In this document: positions 35,769-45,644 of the stretch, piece after piece | Numbering within the stretch: the stretch's first letter is position 1 | How the letters are laid out: each line of letters begins with the position of its first letter | NCBI GenBank assembly: GCA_015060975.1 | Contig: SUXI01000004.1 | Span: 62,001 to 126,000 of the forward strand | Source: Bacteroidales bacterium | Lineage (GTDB): Bacteria; Bacteroidota; Bacteroidia; Bacteroidales; Muribaculaceae | Direction of reading: 5' to 3' | Length of the DNA: 64,000 nt | The notes under the pieces: model-generated | The model's input: the letters and a program-made list of their open reading frames with translations, nothing else | Told to the model about the DNA's origin: nothing | Database searches by the model: none | Made by a program: the position numbers and the translations under genes

Positions 35769-37316
35769 ATGATACATCGTATTTTTAATAAGCTCATCTC
35801 ACCTTTTTGCAATCCAATTTTATTGGCTTTTTTTATAAGTTTCATTGGTTTTTTCCAAATTTTTCCAGCCATATTATCATTAAATTATAAATATTTTATA
35901 TATATCACATTACTTTGCACACTTCAAAGTTATTTAATACTATTAATTTACAATATTTTACCTAACAATATTGTAAATAAAATATATATTTATATAATTA
36001 CATTTCTTATATTGTTAATGCATGCTTTTACATATATATGTAATTCAATTTTTAATTATGAATTCAATATTGAAATAGCAGGCATTATATCTGAAACAAA
36101 CGTTGCTGAAATTTTAGAATTCTGTCGCAACTATATAACGCCATTATTAATCCTAAAGATTTCAATATTTATATTATTATCTTATATTTTACTATATTTT
36201 ATTATAAAGCACTCATTCAACCTAAAACCTACTAAATATTTTGTTTTTTATATATTGGTCCTAATATTAGCCATTGTAAGTTGGTGCAGATACCCTAGTT
36301 TTATAAATTATACTTTTTTGGGGCAAATCCATACATTTTGGTATGTATTTCAACGTACACCCGAAATAATAAAAACCTTAACTATATATGATTTAACACA
36401 AATTCCGGAGAAACCAAAGAATATAATTTTTATTATCGGAGAATCTCATTCAAAAGATCATTGTTCTTTATATGGATATGAAAAAGAAACAAATCCCCGA
36501 TTAGAAGCATTAAATCAAATTGATACACTTTTAATATTTAGAAATGTAACATCTCCGTCAAATCACACATTAGAAGCTTTTAAATTTTTCATGAGTACTT
36601 ATAGTAAATATAATAGTAGTACAGAATGGTATAGCTCTCCTTCCATACCGGAAATAGCAAATTTACTCAATTATAAAACATATTGGATTGCTAATCAAAA
36701 TAAGCGGGGATTTTGTGACAATATCCAAAGTAAATTTTCAGATATATGTCATTACCAAATATATAGTCATCCATTTTTTGAAAAATGGGAAAATAAAGCT
36801 TACGATGAAGTTATATTACCTAAAATTTCAGAAATTAGTTTAGATAAAACACCATACAAATTCCTCTTTATCAGCTTGATGGGACAACATGTGGAGTTCT
36901 ACCGACGCTATCCGCCCCAATTTAATCACTTCAAGATTTCTGACTATAATTATTTACCTGGAAATCAACGAGAGGTCATTGCTCAATATGATAATGCAAC
37001 CCTTTACAATGATTATATTATTTCTGAAATTATTTCATATTTTAAAGATGAGGAAGCTATAATAATATATATGCCAGATCATGGAGTGGATTTATTTGCT
37101 CATGATGAATATTTCGGTCACGGAAGAAAAAATATACCCGAATCATATTTAGCATCAATTCAAATCCCATTTTTAATATACGCAACTTCCAAATATCGGA
37201 TTCGATTTCCTGAAAAATATTTACAACTAAAGCAAATTACATCCAAGCCATTTAATACAGATGATGTAATATATTTAATAATGAATATTATGAATGTTAA
37301 ATTTTCAACAAATTAA
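35769..37316 (+). CDS. Phosphoethanolamine transferase-like membrane sulfatase-fold protein
   Basis: 515 residues. Five hydrophobic segments fill the first 190 residues, followed by a periplasmic alkaline-phosphatase-fold domain (about 215-510). The metal and nucleophile signature is IIFIIGESHSKDHCSLYGY, the probable Thr nucleophile is in TSPSNHTLEAFKF, and later ligands are in MPDHGVDL and YFGHGRKN. This is the pattern of the EptA/CptA group that puts phosphoethanolamine on lipid A or glycans, which in Gram-negatives can affect resistance to cationic peptides. The acceptor here is not determined. It is a single gene with very low GC, between the small RNA and malQ. Confidence 0.88.
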   Translation: MIHRIFNKLISPFCNPILLAFFISFIGFFQIFPAILSLNYKYFIYITLLCTLQSYLILLIYNILPNNIVNKIYIYIITFLILLMHAFTYICNSIFNYEFNIEIAGIISETNVAEILEFCRNYITPLLILKISIFILLSYILLYFIIKHSFNLKPTKYFVFYILVLILAIVSWCRYPSFINYTFLGQIHTFWYVFQRTPEIIKTLTIYDLTQIPEKPKNIIFIIGESHSKDHCSLYGYEKETNPRLEALNQIDTLLIFRNVTSPSNHTLEAFKFFMSTYSKYNSSTEWYSSPSIPEIANLLNYKTYWIANQNKRGFCDNIQSKFSDICHYQIYSHPFFEKWENKAYDEVILPKISEISLDKTPYKFLFISLMGQHVEFYRRYPPQFNHFKISDYNYLPGNQREVIAQYDNATLYNDYIISEIISYFKDEEAIIIYMPDHGVDLFAHDEYFGHGRKNIPESYLASIQIPFLIYATSKYRIRFPEKYLQLKQITSKPFNTDDVIYLIMNIMNVKFSTN

Positions 37317-37360
37317 TCTTTAAGTATCATTTACAAACCAACTATCGACATTAAAAAACA

Positions 37361-37403
37361 ATCAACAGTGGTGCATAAATCATGTTTATGCACCACTGTT
37401 GAT
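37361..37403. terminator. Bidirectional terminator with 19-bp perfect stem
   Basis: ATCAACAGTGGTGCATAAA (37361-37379) is repeated in reverse complement at 37385-37403 around a 5-base TCATG loop. T-rich flanks occur on both strands (TTAGTTTT on plus, TTGTTTTTTAATG on minus). It closes the convergent phosphoethanolamine transferase-like gene and malQ. Confidence 0.88.
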
Positions 37404-37431
37404 TTAGTTTTAAGGCAAAATATAATATAAC

Positions 37432-40110
37432 TTATCTACCGCTTTCTATAATTTTTTGTTTAACAATATTATTATACTCAGAGTTATTCAATAATTCTTC
37501 CATTGTTAGATGCATACGATAGCGCCAATAGTGACGCGGATTCGCCGGAACGTTGATTTGTTCTTCGAGTGGATTCTCGCGACGGAGTTTTCCATCAATT
37601 GAAAGCCAATCTTGCAATGGTAGAATACATAGCATTGACGGAGAGTTGAGATGCAGATCTACAATTTTGTCACATACCCATGGTTCAGCAAAGTATGGAG
37701 CTTCACCGCTAGCTTTTAGAGTGTTATTGAAGAAACGTTGAGACTTTTCGTGATCTTCTTCCCACCATTGACGTATTCCGCCCATATCATGAGTAGAGGT
37801 TGTACATACCGATTGATACGGATAGTGCCAAGTGTTGCCAAACTCAGCTTTAGGATCCTTAGGCATACGTTGGATTTCGAGTGATAAAATTTGAAGTGTA
37901 CTCATCACAGCAGGCACACAATCAGGAATCATCCCGAGATCCTCAGCACAAACGAGCATATCGGTAGCATCGGTCAAAGCTGGAAGCTTCCACATTGCTT
38001 TGCCATACCAAAAGTCGTTGTGACGATGATAAAAGAAGTCGTTATATAGACGGTCGAAACACCATTTTTCATAATCATTCAATGAACGATATATATATGT
38101 GTAATGAGCAGAAATGCGCGGGTGATATTTCCCTTTTTCTTCAGGATCTTCAACAAATAGCACATCGTCAATCAAACCTAGGAGTGCATTGCATATCTTG
38201 TTGTTTTTCTCGTTTTTTTCTTGAGTAGTGAAGTAGTTGACTATTTTGTGCTGTGTGTTATACTCATCTTTGAGCTTGTAACGACCATAACCAACGCTAT
38301 TAAGGAATATATTACGAACTTCATCAGTAAATTCACCAAAGAAATCATTGAGGAAATAATCCATAATGTATGGAGTGGTTTGTAAATCTACATCAATCCA
38401 GAAGTCGTAGTTATAACGTAATTCTTCGGGAGTGAATGGTAGGGCAGGGCTAAAAACGCCAAGCAATCCATGAACAGCGTCCATAGGAATTTGCCAAATA
38501 CGGAAGAAACCAAGCACATGGTCAATGCGATAAGCATCAAAGTATTCCGACATTTTACGGAAACGGGCTTTCCACCATGCGAATCCATCTTTGTTCATTT
38601 CTTCCCAATTATATGTTGGGAATCCCCAATTTTGACCCAATACAGAGAAATCATCAGGTGGCGCACCTGCTTGGCAATCCATGTTGAACAATCTAGGAGA
38701 AATCCAAGCGTCAACACTTGTACGAGAGATACCGATGGGTATGTCACCTTTTATCGCAATACCCTTGCTGTGGGCATAGTCGCGCACATGGCGCATTTGT
38801 TTGTCAAGGTTGTATTGGATATAATATACATAGTTTATTTCATCTTTGTGTTCTTTCACAAATTTAGCAACTTTCTTTTCGTCATAGTTGGCATATTCGT
38901 TCCAATTCATGAAGTCTGGAGTTTGGAATTTATCGCGAAGCACACAGAATGCCGCATATGGAGTGAGCCAGTCGGCATTGCGAGAAACAAAGTCGCTAAA
39001 TTCTTTCGATGTAACAACTTTTTCACCTTCTTGAGCAAATATTTCACGAGTGAAAGCGATTTTTCCTTGATTTACTCGTTCATAATCTATTTCTTTTAGG
39101 CAGTTGAGCTCTTTACCTAAATTATCATAATAGGATTGGCGTTCTACATCATTGAGTGTACCAAGTTCTTGAATCCGCAAATACATAGGATGTAGCGCAA
39201 ATGTTGAATTTGCATTATAAGGATATGAATCGGTCCATGTATGAGTCATTGTTGTGTCGTTGATGGGGAGCAGTTGCAAAAATTTTTGACCCGTTACAAC
39301 TGCCCAATCAATCATCTTCTTCAAATCATAGAAATCTCCCATGCCGAAATCTTCTTCAGTGCGTACAGAGAACACAGGTATTGCTACACCGGCGCCACGC
39401 CATGGAGCTTGTGGGTTGATAAAACGCAAGCCTGAAACGACTAACACCTCATTCTTTTGTGCCGGTGTTATATGGAAAACCCTATTTTCGCCACCTTCCC
39501 AAGCAACCACTTCTTTAGTGTCTTTTTTAAGAATGATGAATTTGTATTCAAAATTTGGCTCAAGGTCTTTAAATTCAATATTCACATTCCATTCAGGGAA
39601 ATTGGCATCATTCATTTCCACAGCTTTGTTTGAATCCCAATTGCCAAGGGAATCAATGCTCCCACATATTGCCAACACCTCGTCGCTGTTAACCATAGGT
39701 GCAGATACTCGAATGTTGCCAATACCATATTTCATAGTCAAAGGTTTTTGTCTTTCGGCACGATGACAGATGCAATCGGTAAATGCTGATGAATAATATG
39801 GTTTATCCCATGGCAAATCTTGCCATCTGTCATGGATTTCATAGTTTTTAGCACTTCTTCCACGACGGAAGCTGTGTCCTTTTCCCCATTCTTTTTTTGT
39901 GTAGCCATTTTCATGGCGAATAAAATATTGGTATTGGAAATCTGGAGTAGAATCAACCACTTCAAGTTCAATTGACCATGCTTCATTTCCATTAAGGTTT
40001 AGTTTTAGGGCTTGGCTTTCATCACCATTTCCCAACTCAGGGATGTTTCCCGTTAAATATACTGATTCACCCCAATTTGTGCGATAATCAATATTAAATG
40101 TAATTTTCAT
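37432..40110 (-). CDS. malQ: 4-alpha-glucanotransferase MalQ with two N-terminal starch-binding domains
   Basis: 892 residues from the ATG at 40110 (MKITFNID). Two CBM20-like domains lead (about 1-110 and 125-230, with YLTGNIPELGNG and VLAICGSIDSLGNW). The GH77 domain follows. The catalytic nucleophile is the Asp in AYRIDHVLGFFR, the acid/base Glu is in CAEDLGMIPDCVP, and the third Asp is in STHDMGGIRQWWEE. It shuffles glucan chains from maltodextrin or glycogen in the cytoplasm. The upstream 22 codons in frame are rejected because they overlap the -7 promoter box. Double CBM20 MalQ is common in Bacteroidetes. Confidence 0.96.
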   Translation of the reverse strand: MKITFNIDYRTNWGESVYLTGNIPELGNGDESQALKLNLNGNEAWSIELEVVDSTPDFQYQYFIRHENGYTKKEWGKGHSFRRGRSAKNYEIHDRWQDLPWDKPYYSSAFTDCICHRAERQKPLTMKYGIGNIRVSAPMVNSDEVLAICGSIDSLGNWDSNKAVEMNDANFPEWNVNIEFKDLEPNFEYKFIILKKDTKEVVAWEGGENRVFHITPAQKNEVLVVSGLRFINPQAPWRGAGVAIPVFSVRTEEDFGMGDFYDLKKMIDWAVVTGQKFLQLLPINDTTMTHTWTDSYPYNANSTFALHPMYLRIQELGTLNDVERQSYYDNLGKELNCLKEIDYERVNQGKIAFTREIFAQEGEKVVTSKEFSDFVSRNADWLTPYAAFCVLRDKFQTPDFMNWNEYANYDEKKVAKFVKEHKDEINYVYYIQYNLDKQMRHVRDYAHSKGIAIKGDIPIGISRTSVDAWISPRLFNMDCQAGAPPDDFSVLGQNWGFPTYNWEEMNKDGFAWWKARFRKMSEYFDAYRIDHVLGFFRIWQIPMDAVHGLLGVFSPALPFTPEELRYNYDFWIDVDLQTTPYIMDYFLNDFFGEFTDEVRNIFLNSVGYGRYKLKDEYNTQHKIVNYFTTQEKNEKNNKICNALLGLIDDVLFVEDPEEKGKYHPRISAHYTYIYRSLNDYEKWCFDRLYNDFFYHRHNDFWYGKAMWKLPALTDATDMLVCAEDLGMIPDCVPAVMSTLQILSLEIQRMPKDPKAEFGNTWHYPYQSVCTTSTHDMGGIRQWWEEDHEKSQRFFNNTLKASGEAPYFAEPWVCDKIVDLHLNSPSMLCILPLQDWLSIDGKLRRENPLEEQINVPANPRHYWRYRMHLTMEELLNNSEYNNIVKQKIIESGR

Positions 40111-40145
40111 AATTATGATTTTACGTTGAAAAAATTTCGGTATAA

Positions 40146-40153
40146 CAAATTTA
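40146..40153 (-). promoter_or_regulatory. -7 promoter element of malQ
   Basis: TAAATTTG on the minus strand, 35 bases before the ATG at 40110, fits TAnnTTTG; no -33 TTG is seen at the usual distance. It lies downstream of the nrdJ terminator, so malQ is a separate unit. Confidence 0.55.
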
Positions 40154-40184
40154 GAATTATATGTAAAATTAATCATAAAAAATT

Positions 40185-40220
40185 AAAACGGCTAATTTTT
40201 GAGAGAAATTTAGCCGTTTT
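40185..40220 (-). terminator. Terminator of nrdJ
   Basis: AAAACGGCTAA (40185-40195) pairs with TTAGCCGTTTT (40210-40220), extended by three further pairs after one mismatch. Read on the minus strand it is followed by AATTTTTTATG. It lies 28 bases past the nrdJ stop. Confidence 0.85.
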
Positions 40221-40248
40221 AAGAACTTTTTATTTAGTTGTTACTTCT

Positions 40249-42786
40249 TTATCCACATTTAGATGTGCCACAAGAGGTACAAATCAAACAACCCTCTTGA
40301 TAGATTAGTGTTTCTTGACCACAATTAGGACAAGTTTGACCTTTTGCTTTCATCCCATTAGGAAGATATTTTTTTAGTGCACGCTCAACTCCCATTTTCC
40401 ATGTGTTGATTGATTGACTATCGAGTTCTAGACTGCCTATAAGTTTGAGCACTTGATCTATAGGCATTCCGTAACGTAATACACCCGAAATTAGCTTCGC
40501 ATAGTTCCAATATTCAGGGTTGAACTTGTCCGAAAGCCCTTCGATAGTGGTTTTGTAACCACGTTTATTGATGAATTGAAAGTCATAGCGTTTATTGCCA
40601 TTTTCATCAATTGCTTTGATAATTTTTCCATTTGTAACCGATTTTGGACAGAAAATACCATCTTCGTCATCTGCCAGACCGGTAAAAATTTCGTAAGGCT
40701 CCCCATCTATTAGTCCCACAAATGCAATCCATTTTTCTTTGTTGTTTTGGAACCTTACAACATCAGCCTCTAGCTCAATTGGACGTTTCGCAACATGAGG
40801 TTTTATTCCATCATTTGGAATTTGCGCATCAGGTTTCTTTTCAAGGGCAACCAATACACCAGCACGAGAACCATCTCGATATACAGTACAACCTTTACAG
40901 CCAGATTTCCATGCTTCAACATATAGGTTGTTTACTAATTCTTCACTTACATCAGCAGGAAGATTAATTGTAACAGAGATCGAGTGGTCAACCCATTTCT
41001 GCACACGTCCTTGCATTTTGACTTTTTCAAGCCAATCAACATCGTTTGATGTAGCTTTGTAATATGGAGATTTTGCAATAAGTTCATCAAGTTCTTCTTG
41101 GCTATAGTCGCTTTTAACCTCTACATTATTAATATTCATCCATTCCACGAATTTTGGATGATATACAACATATTCTTCAAATGCATCTCCAGTTTCGTCA
41201 ATAAAGTCAACATGCACATCTGAATCATTTGGATTAACTTTACGACGGCGTTTATATACAGGAAGGAACACAGGTTCAATACCTGAAGTGGTGCGAGTCA
41301 TAAGACTTGTTGTTCCGGTTGGCGCAATTGTCAAACATGCAATATTGCGACGACCATATTTAACCATGTTTTCATAAAGTTCCGGAGACGATTCTTTCAA
41401 ACGTTTAATGAACGGATTGTTCTTTTCTCGTTCAGCATCAAAGATCTCAAATGCCCCACGTTGACGTGCTAATTCAACCGACGAGCTGTATGCGGCAATA
41501 GCTAGGGCTTTGTGTACCGACTCAGAAAAGTCGGTAGCCTCGGGAGTGCCATAGCGATAACCTAATGCAGCTAACATGTCACCTTCGGCAGTTGTACCTA
41601 CTCCGGTGCGACGACCTTTGAGCGTTTTTGCCCTAATTTTTTCCCAAAGATTGCGTTCTATTGATTTAACTTCCTCAGATTCAGGATCGGAATCAATTTT
41701 TTCGAGAATTTTATCGATTTTTTCCATTTCGAGGTCAATTATATCGTCCATGATGCGTTGAGCTTTACCAACATGTTTTTTGAATAGGTCGAAATCGAAA
41801 TATGCTTCAGATGTAAAAGGATTTTTGACATATGAATATAAGTTGATTGCAAGCAAACGGCAACTATCATAGGGACATAAAGGTATTTCACCACATGGAT
41901 TAGTTGATATTGTACGGAAACCAAGGTCAGCATAACAATCGGGGACTGATTCACGTGTAATTGTGTCCCAAAATAAAATACCAGGTTCTGCAGATTTCCA
42001 TGCGTTGTGAATGATTTTAGCCCAAATTTCAGAAGCATTAACTTCTTTTGTCATTATAGGATTGGCACTATCGACAGGGTATTGTTGAATGTACGGTTTT
42101 CCCTCTATGGCAGCTTGCATAAATGCATCATCAATTCTTACAGAAACATTAGCTCCTGTAACTTTCCCCTCTGTCATTTTTGCATCAATAAACGATTCTG
42201 AATCGGGGTGTTTGATACTTACTGAAATCATTAATGCCCCGCGACGACCATCTTGAGCGACTTCACGTGTAGAGTTTGAATATCGTTCCATAAATGGCAC
42301 AAGCCCTGTAGATGTTAATGCTGAGTTCTTTACTGGAGTACCTTTGGGGCGAATATGAGATAAGTCGTGTCCTACACCACCACGACGTTTCATTAATTGA
42401 ACTTGCTCTTCATCAATACGAATAATACCTCCGTATGAGTCGGGATTGCCGTCGATACCAATCACAAAACAATTCGATAGAGATCCAACTTGATGGTTAT
42501 TTCCGATACCAGACATAGGACTGCCTTGAGGAACAATGTATTGGAAGTTTTGAAATAGTCCCAATAGTTCCTCTTTTGTCATTGGAGAATCATACTTATT
42601 TTCAATTCTAACAATTTCATCAGCAATGCGATTGTGCATATCGTTTGGTGTTAACTCGTAAATATTACCATAAGAGTCTTTAAGTGCGTACTTGTTTACC
42701 CAAACACGAGCAGCAAGCTCATCGCCACCAAAATATTTTAACGAAGCCTCGAACGCTTCATCGAAAGTGTAGGTTTTCTGTTCCAC
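40249..42786 (-). CDS. nrdJ: Adenosylcobalamin-dependent (class II) ribonucleotide reductase
   Basis: 845 residues. The class II layout is clear. A short N-terminal region carries LPND-type start residues, then the redox Cys in VGSLSNCFVIG, NPCGEIPLCPYDSCRL with the thiyl-radical Cys and catalytic Glu, and a LTIAPTGTTSLMTRTTSGIEPVF loop. The C-terminus has CPNCGQ and CTSCGTSKCG. The two CxxC pairs resemble a zinc ribbon, and the last Cys residues may relay electrons. It makes deoxynucleotides with vitamin B12 and needs no oxygen. A separate promoter and terminator flank it. No other nrd gene is in the window. Confidence 0.96.
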   Translation of the reverse strand: MEQKTYTFDEAFEASLKYFGGDELAARVWVNKYALKDSYGNIYELTPNDMHNRIADEIVRIENKYDSPMTKEELLGLFQNFQYIVPQGSPMSGIGNNHQVGSLSNCFVIGIDGNPDSYGGIIRIDEEQVQLMKRRGGVGHDLSHIRPKGTPVKNSALTSTGLVPFMERYSNSTREVAQDGRRGALMISVSIKHPDSESFIDAKMTEGKVTGANVSVRIDDAFMQAAIEGKPYIQQYPVDSANPIMTKEVNASEIWAKIIHNAWKSAEPGILFWDTITRESVPDCYADLGFRTISTNPCGEIPLCPYDSCRLLAINLYSYVKNPFTSEAYFDFDLFKKHVGKAQRIMDDIIDLEMEKIDKILEKIDSDPESEEVKSIERNLWEKIRAKTLKGRRTGVGTTAEGDMLAALGYRYGTPEATDFSESVHKALAIAAYSSSVELARQRGAFEIFDAEREKNNPFIKRLKESSPELYENMVKYGRRNIACLTIAPTGTTSLMTRTTSGIEPVFLPVYKRRRKVNPNDSDVHVDFIDETGDAFEEYVVYHPKFVEWMNINNVEVKSDYSQEELDELIAKSPYYKATSNDVDWLEKVKMQGRVQKWVDHSISVTINLPADVSEELVNNLYVEAWKSGCKGCTVYRDGSRAGVLVALEKKPDAQIPNDGIKPHVAKRPIELEADVVRFQNNKEKWIAFVGLIDGEPYEIFTGLADDEDGIFCPKSVTNGKIIKAIDENGNKRYDFQFINKRGYKTTIEGLSDKFNPEYWNYAKLISGVLRYGMPIDQVLKLIGSLELDSQSINTWKMGVERALKKYLPNGMKAKGQTCPNCGQETLIYQEGCLICTSCGTSKCG

Positions 42787-43096
42787 GATTAATTATTTTA
42801 GAGTAATTGTAAGGTTAGATTTAATTAAAAAATTTGCTTATAAATTTACTTTGCAAAAGTCAGAAAAATATTTTATCTCACCAAATTTATTAATAAATAT
42901 TTTTCAACAAAATAACAAAGTTTCCCAAAAGGAAATAACAACAGCTTAATAATGAGCAAAATGACATTTTTACAAATTAAAAAAGTTTTCCAAAACAAAA
43001 ACGAACAAAATGCTCAGATTGCAATTTATCAGGTTTTTTGTTGACTAAGTAATGTATTTTCATTAATTTTGTATTGAAAATAAAATTATAATAGAT
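42787..43096. promoter_or_regulatory. 310-bp gap with divergent promoters for nrdJ and the nitroreductase gene
   Basis: The nrdJ -7 box is TAAATTTG at 42889-42882 on the minus strand, with a leader of about 95 bases before the ATG. Candidate -33 TTG copies lie 15-18 bases further up. The nitroreductase promoter is exact: TTG (43041-43043), a 20-base spacer and TAATTTTG (43064-43071), 25 bases before its ATG. I see no cobalamin riboswitch in the nrdJ leader and no clear NrdR box; nothing else coding is evident. Confidence 0.6.
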
Positions 43097-43846
43097 ATGG
43101 ATGACCAGAAATATTTTTCAAATCGCAGGACTATACGAAAATATAAAAATGAAAATATACCAGATAAAGTAATATCTCAGATGCTAACAGACGCATCTCA
43201 TGCTCCCACCACCGGGAATATGCAACTTTATAGTGTTGTGGTCACTAGAAGTGATGAAAAAAAAGCAAAGTTGGCTCCTGCTCATTTCAATCAGTCCACT
43301 GTTATCGGGTGCGATGTGGTACTAACATTTTGTGCAGATTTTAATCGTTTTGTGAAGTGGTGCGATGTTAGTGACGCCAAACCAGGTTATGATAATTTTC
43401 AATCGTTTATGACTGCGGCGTTAGATACTATAATTGTAGCTCAACAGTTCTGCACTATTGCAGAAATGCGTGGGTATGGGTGTTGCTACTTAGGTACGAC
43501 TACATATAATGCCCCTCAAATAGCTGAGGTTTTAGACTTACCAAATAGGGTAGTGCCTATTACAACGATCACTCTTGGCGTGCCCGATGGCGAAGCGCCT
43601 ATGAGCGATCGATTGCCGATAGAGGCAATTTTACATATTGAAACATATAATGATTATGATTCAGAAAAAATAAAGGATATATACTCTGGAAAAGAAGCGC
43701 TCGATGAAAACAGACAATATATAGCAGAAAACAACAAACAAACATTAGCACAAGTATTTACCGATGTCAGATATACAAAGGAAGCTAACGAAATGTTTTC
43801 AAAAATATACCTTGACTTCATTCGCAAACAAAAGTTTCAAATATAA
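43097..43846 (+). CDS. Nitroreductase family flavoprotein (NfsA-like)
   Basis: 249 residues, a size of the NfsA/FRP group. The N-terminal NRRTIRKYKNENIPDKVI segment and HAPTTGNMQLYSVV follow the FMN-binding pattern; the later RGYGCCYLGTTTYNAP and VPITTITLGVPDGEAP blocks also fit. It should use NAD(P)H and FMN to reduce nitro or quinone compounds, a redox-protective role in the cytoplasm. It is a single gene with a strong promoter and a perfect terminator, divergent from nrdJ and convergent with dnaA. Confidence 0.9.
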   Translation: MDDQKYFSNRRTIRKYKNENIPDKVISQMLTDASHAPTTGNMQLYSVVVTRSDEKKAKLAPAHFNQSTVIGCDVVLTFCADFNRFVKWCDVSDAKPGYDNFQSFMTAALDTIIVAQQFCTIAEMRGYGCCYLGTTTYNAPQIAEVLDLPNRVVPITTITLGVPDGEAPMSDRLPIEAILHIETYNDYDSEKIKDIYSGKEALDENRQYIAENNKQTLAQVFTDVRYTKEANEMFSKIYLDFIRKQKFQI

Positions 43847-43870
43847 TTTATAATAGTGGGTATTAGTAAA

Positions 43871-43910
43871 CAATAAATGCTGAAGCAAATGCTTCAGCAT
43901 TTATTGTTTT
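43871..43910. terminator. Bidirectional terminator between the nitroreductase gene and dnaA
   Basis: CAATAAATGCTGAAGC (43871-43886) and its exact reverse complement (43891-43906) flank an AAAT loop, giving a 16-bp perfect stem with TTTT on the plus side. It lies between two convergent stops 78 bp apart. Confidence 0.9.
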
Positions 43911-43924
43911 AATATTTGTTTGCG

Positions 43925-45307
43925 TTATTTTAATGCTTCTTCAATTTTTTTTACATCTTCTTGAAGCTGTCTTTCAAAAGCAAGACGCTCATCAATATTA
44001 TTACATGCGTGAAGAACTGTGGCATGTGTGCGGGACAATCGAGTACCAATTGCGGTAAGTGGCATTTTCGCAAGTTTTTTCGATAAAAACATTATCATTT
44101 GTCGAGCATCAGATATCTCTCGTTTACGAGTTTTTGTAAAAATTAAATCCGGGTCAATATCGTAGTATGAGCAAACCTCTTGGGTTATCATTTCAAAATT
44201 GATTTGCTTTTTATTCACTTTTACTGCATTTGCCAATACATTACGAGCTAAATCAACCGATATTTCTTGATTGAGAACAGTGGCATGCGCAATCAATGAT
44301 ACCATTATCCCCTCAAGTTCACGAATGCTATCTGTAACATTATTAGCAATATAATCAAGAACTTCATTTGGAATTGAAAGACCGTCTTGTTCTGCCTTTT
44401 GCGTTAAAATCACTTTACGCAAAGCATAATCAGGACGTTCAAGCTCCGCAGTCATTCCCCACTTAAACCTTGACAACAGTCGGGCTTCCATGCCTTCCAT
44501 TTGAGACGGACGACAATCACTAGACAAAATCAACTGTCTTTGATTTTGATGTAAGTGATTGAAAATATGGAAGAATGTATTTTGAGTTCGTTGTTTGCCA
44601 ATCAAATCTTGAATATCATCAATAATCAATGTATCTATGCTTTGATAGAAATTAATAAATTCATTGATTTTTCCATTGTGAGCCGCCGCAGTATATTGAC
44701 TTTCAAACAATCTAGCTGTCACATATAAAACACGGCTAGTTGGATTAGTCTCTTTGATACGTATGCCAATTGCTTGTATTAAATGTGTTTTACCCACACC
44801 AGTTGGACCAAAAACAAATAATGGGTTAAATGTTTTGCAATTAGGATTTGAAGCAATAGCTTCACCTATCGATAATGCGATTTTATTACTTATACCACCA
44901 CAATAATTCTCAAAATTGTACTTTGGATTTAGCTGTGAATCAATATCATCCACATATTCACATTTGAACGGATTTGCTACACCTACCGACTGAGACGAAA
45001 TGGACGCACTTGGCTTTGAGCTCTTCATCTTGACGCTTGTAGAAGGCTCATTACTCACCTGATTATATGTATAAAACAATTTTATATCTTCGCCATACAC
45101 CTTGCGAAGTGTGAAAGCCATCAACTTGTAATAACGCTCCTCAAATTGTTCTACAAAAAAATGAGAAGGTACTACCAAAGTCAGTTCCCCATCTTCAAAA
45201 CTTAAAGATGTTACATTTTTAAACCATGCGTCAAATTGTTCCGCAGGAATGTTGTCTTTAAAAATTTCAAGACAACTTTCCCACATTTTTTGATGAGAAT
45301 TGTCCAT
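43925..45307 (-). CDS. dnaA: Chromosomal replication initiator DnaA
   Basis: 460 residues, the usual length. Domain I opens with MWESCLEIFKDNIPAEQFDAW. The AAA+ domain has Walker A FGPTGVGKTHLIQA, Walker B LIIDDIQDLIG and an arginine-finger region in LLSRFKWG. Domain IV ends with the DnaA-box-binding signature TRLSRTHATVLHAC. It binds oriC and loads the helicase. There is no recF, dnaN or gyrB next to it, and I found no DnaA box cluster in the flanking gaps, so oriC is probably elsewhere, as is often so in Bacteroidales. Confidence 0.98.
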   Translation of the reverse strand: MDNSHQKMWESCLEIFKDNIPAEQFDAWFKNVTSLSFEDGELTLVVPSHFFVEQFEERYYKLMAFTLRKVYGEDIKLFYTYNQVSNEPSTSVKMKSSKPSASISSQSVGVANPFKCEYVDDIDSQLNPKYNFENYCGGISNKIALSIGEAIASNPNCKTFNPLFVFGPTGVGKTHLIQAIGIRIKETNPTSRVLYVTARLFESQYTAAAHNGKINEFINFYQSIDTLIIDDIQDLIGKQRTQNTFFHIFNHLHQNQRQLILSSDCRPSQMEGMEARLLSRFKWGMTAELERPDYALRKVILTQKAEQDGLSIPNEVLDYIANNVTDSIRELEGIMVSLIAHATVLNQEISVDLARNVLANAVKVNKKQINFEMITQEVCSYYDIDPDLIFTKTRKREISDARQMIMFLSKKLAKMPLTAIGTRLSRTHATVLHACNNIDERLAFERQLQEDVKKIEEALK

Positions 45308-45644
45308 TTATATCGTAAAATCTAAGCAAATTTTTTCAATACAAAGTTGAGATTTATTTTCTAAAAAAACAATCTCATTTTTTTTTGGAAAACACACACA
45401 CTTCACAACCATACTGAAAAACAGCACATTACAAAGAATACTAAAATATCATTAAACAAAAACTCCAATATCACAAATTAAGATGCTTGATTTTAAGTAT
45501 TTTATCTCAAAACAATACACCTCATTATTTATCGATAATGAGGTGTATTAAAGGAACATTACTACAAATAATTCGCATTTTTAAATAGCTTCAATAAATT
45601 TCTATTAGTGCAACCAATTTAGAATGTTCTAAATAGTAACATAG
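45308..45644. promoter_or_regulatory. 337-bp gap: dnaA promoter and a terminator
   Basis: Near dnaA, on the minus strand, TTG (45372-45370), a 20-base spacer and CAACTTTG (45349-45342) form a one-mismatch promoter, 34 bases before the ATG. The rest is AT-rich, with a perfect 14-bp hairpin at 45514-45549 (separate entry). No cluster of DnaA boxes, no tRNA and no plausible small gene is seen. Confidence 0.55.
45514..45549 (-). terminator. Terminator of the amidase-MCE unit
   Basis: AATACACCTCATTA (45514-45527) and its exact reverse complement (45536-45549) flank an 8-base loop. On the minus strand it is followed by GTTTTGAGATAAA. It lies about 95 bases past the MCE gene stop. Confidence 0.8.

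Noticed and set aside
38470-39099. A 209-codon open frame on the plus strand
   Set aside because: It is wholly antisense to the well-supported malQ gene and has no recognisable domains.
40247-40255. A perfect DnaA box TTATCCACA
   Set aside because: It is formed by the last codons and stop of nrdJ. A single box without a cluster is not evidence of an origin.
42787-42881. Cobalamin riboswitch before the B12-dependent reductase
   Set aside because: The leader after the -7 box is only about 95 bases and lacks the conserved B12-box, so there is not enough room.
45308-45644. Possible oriC beside dnaA
   Set aside because: No cluster of DnaA boxes or 13-mer-like repeats was found in this gap; it contains a promoter and a terminator.
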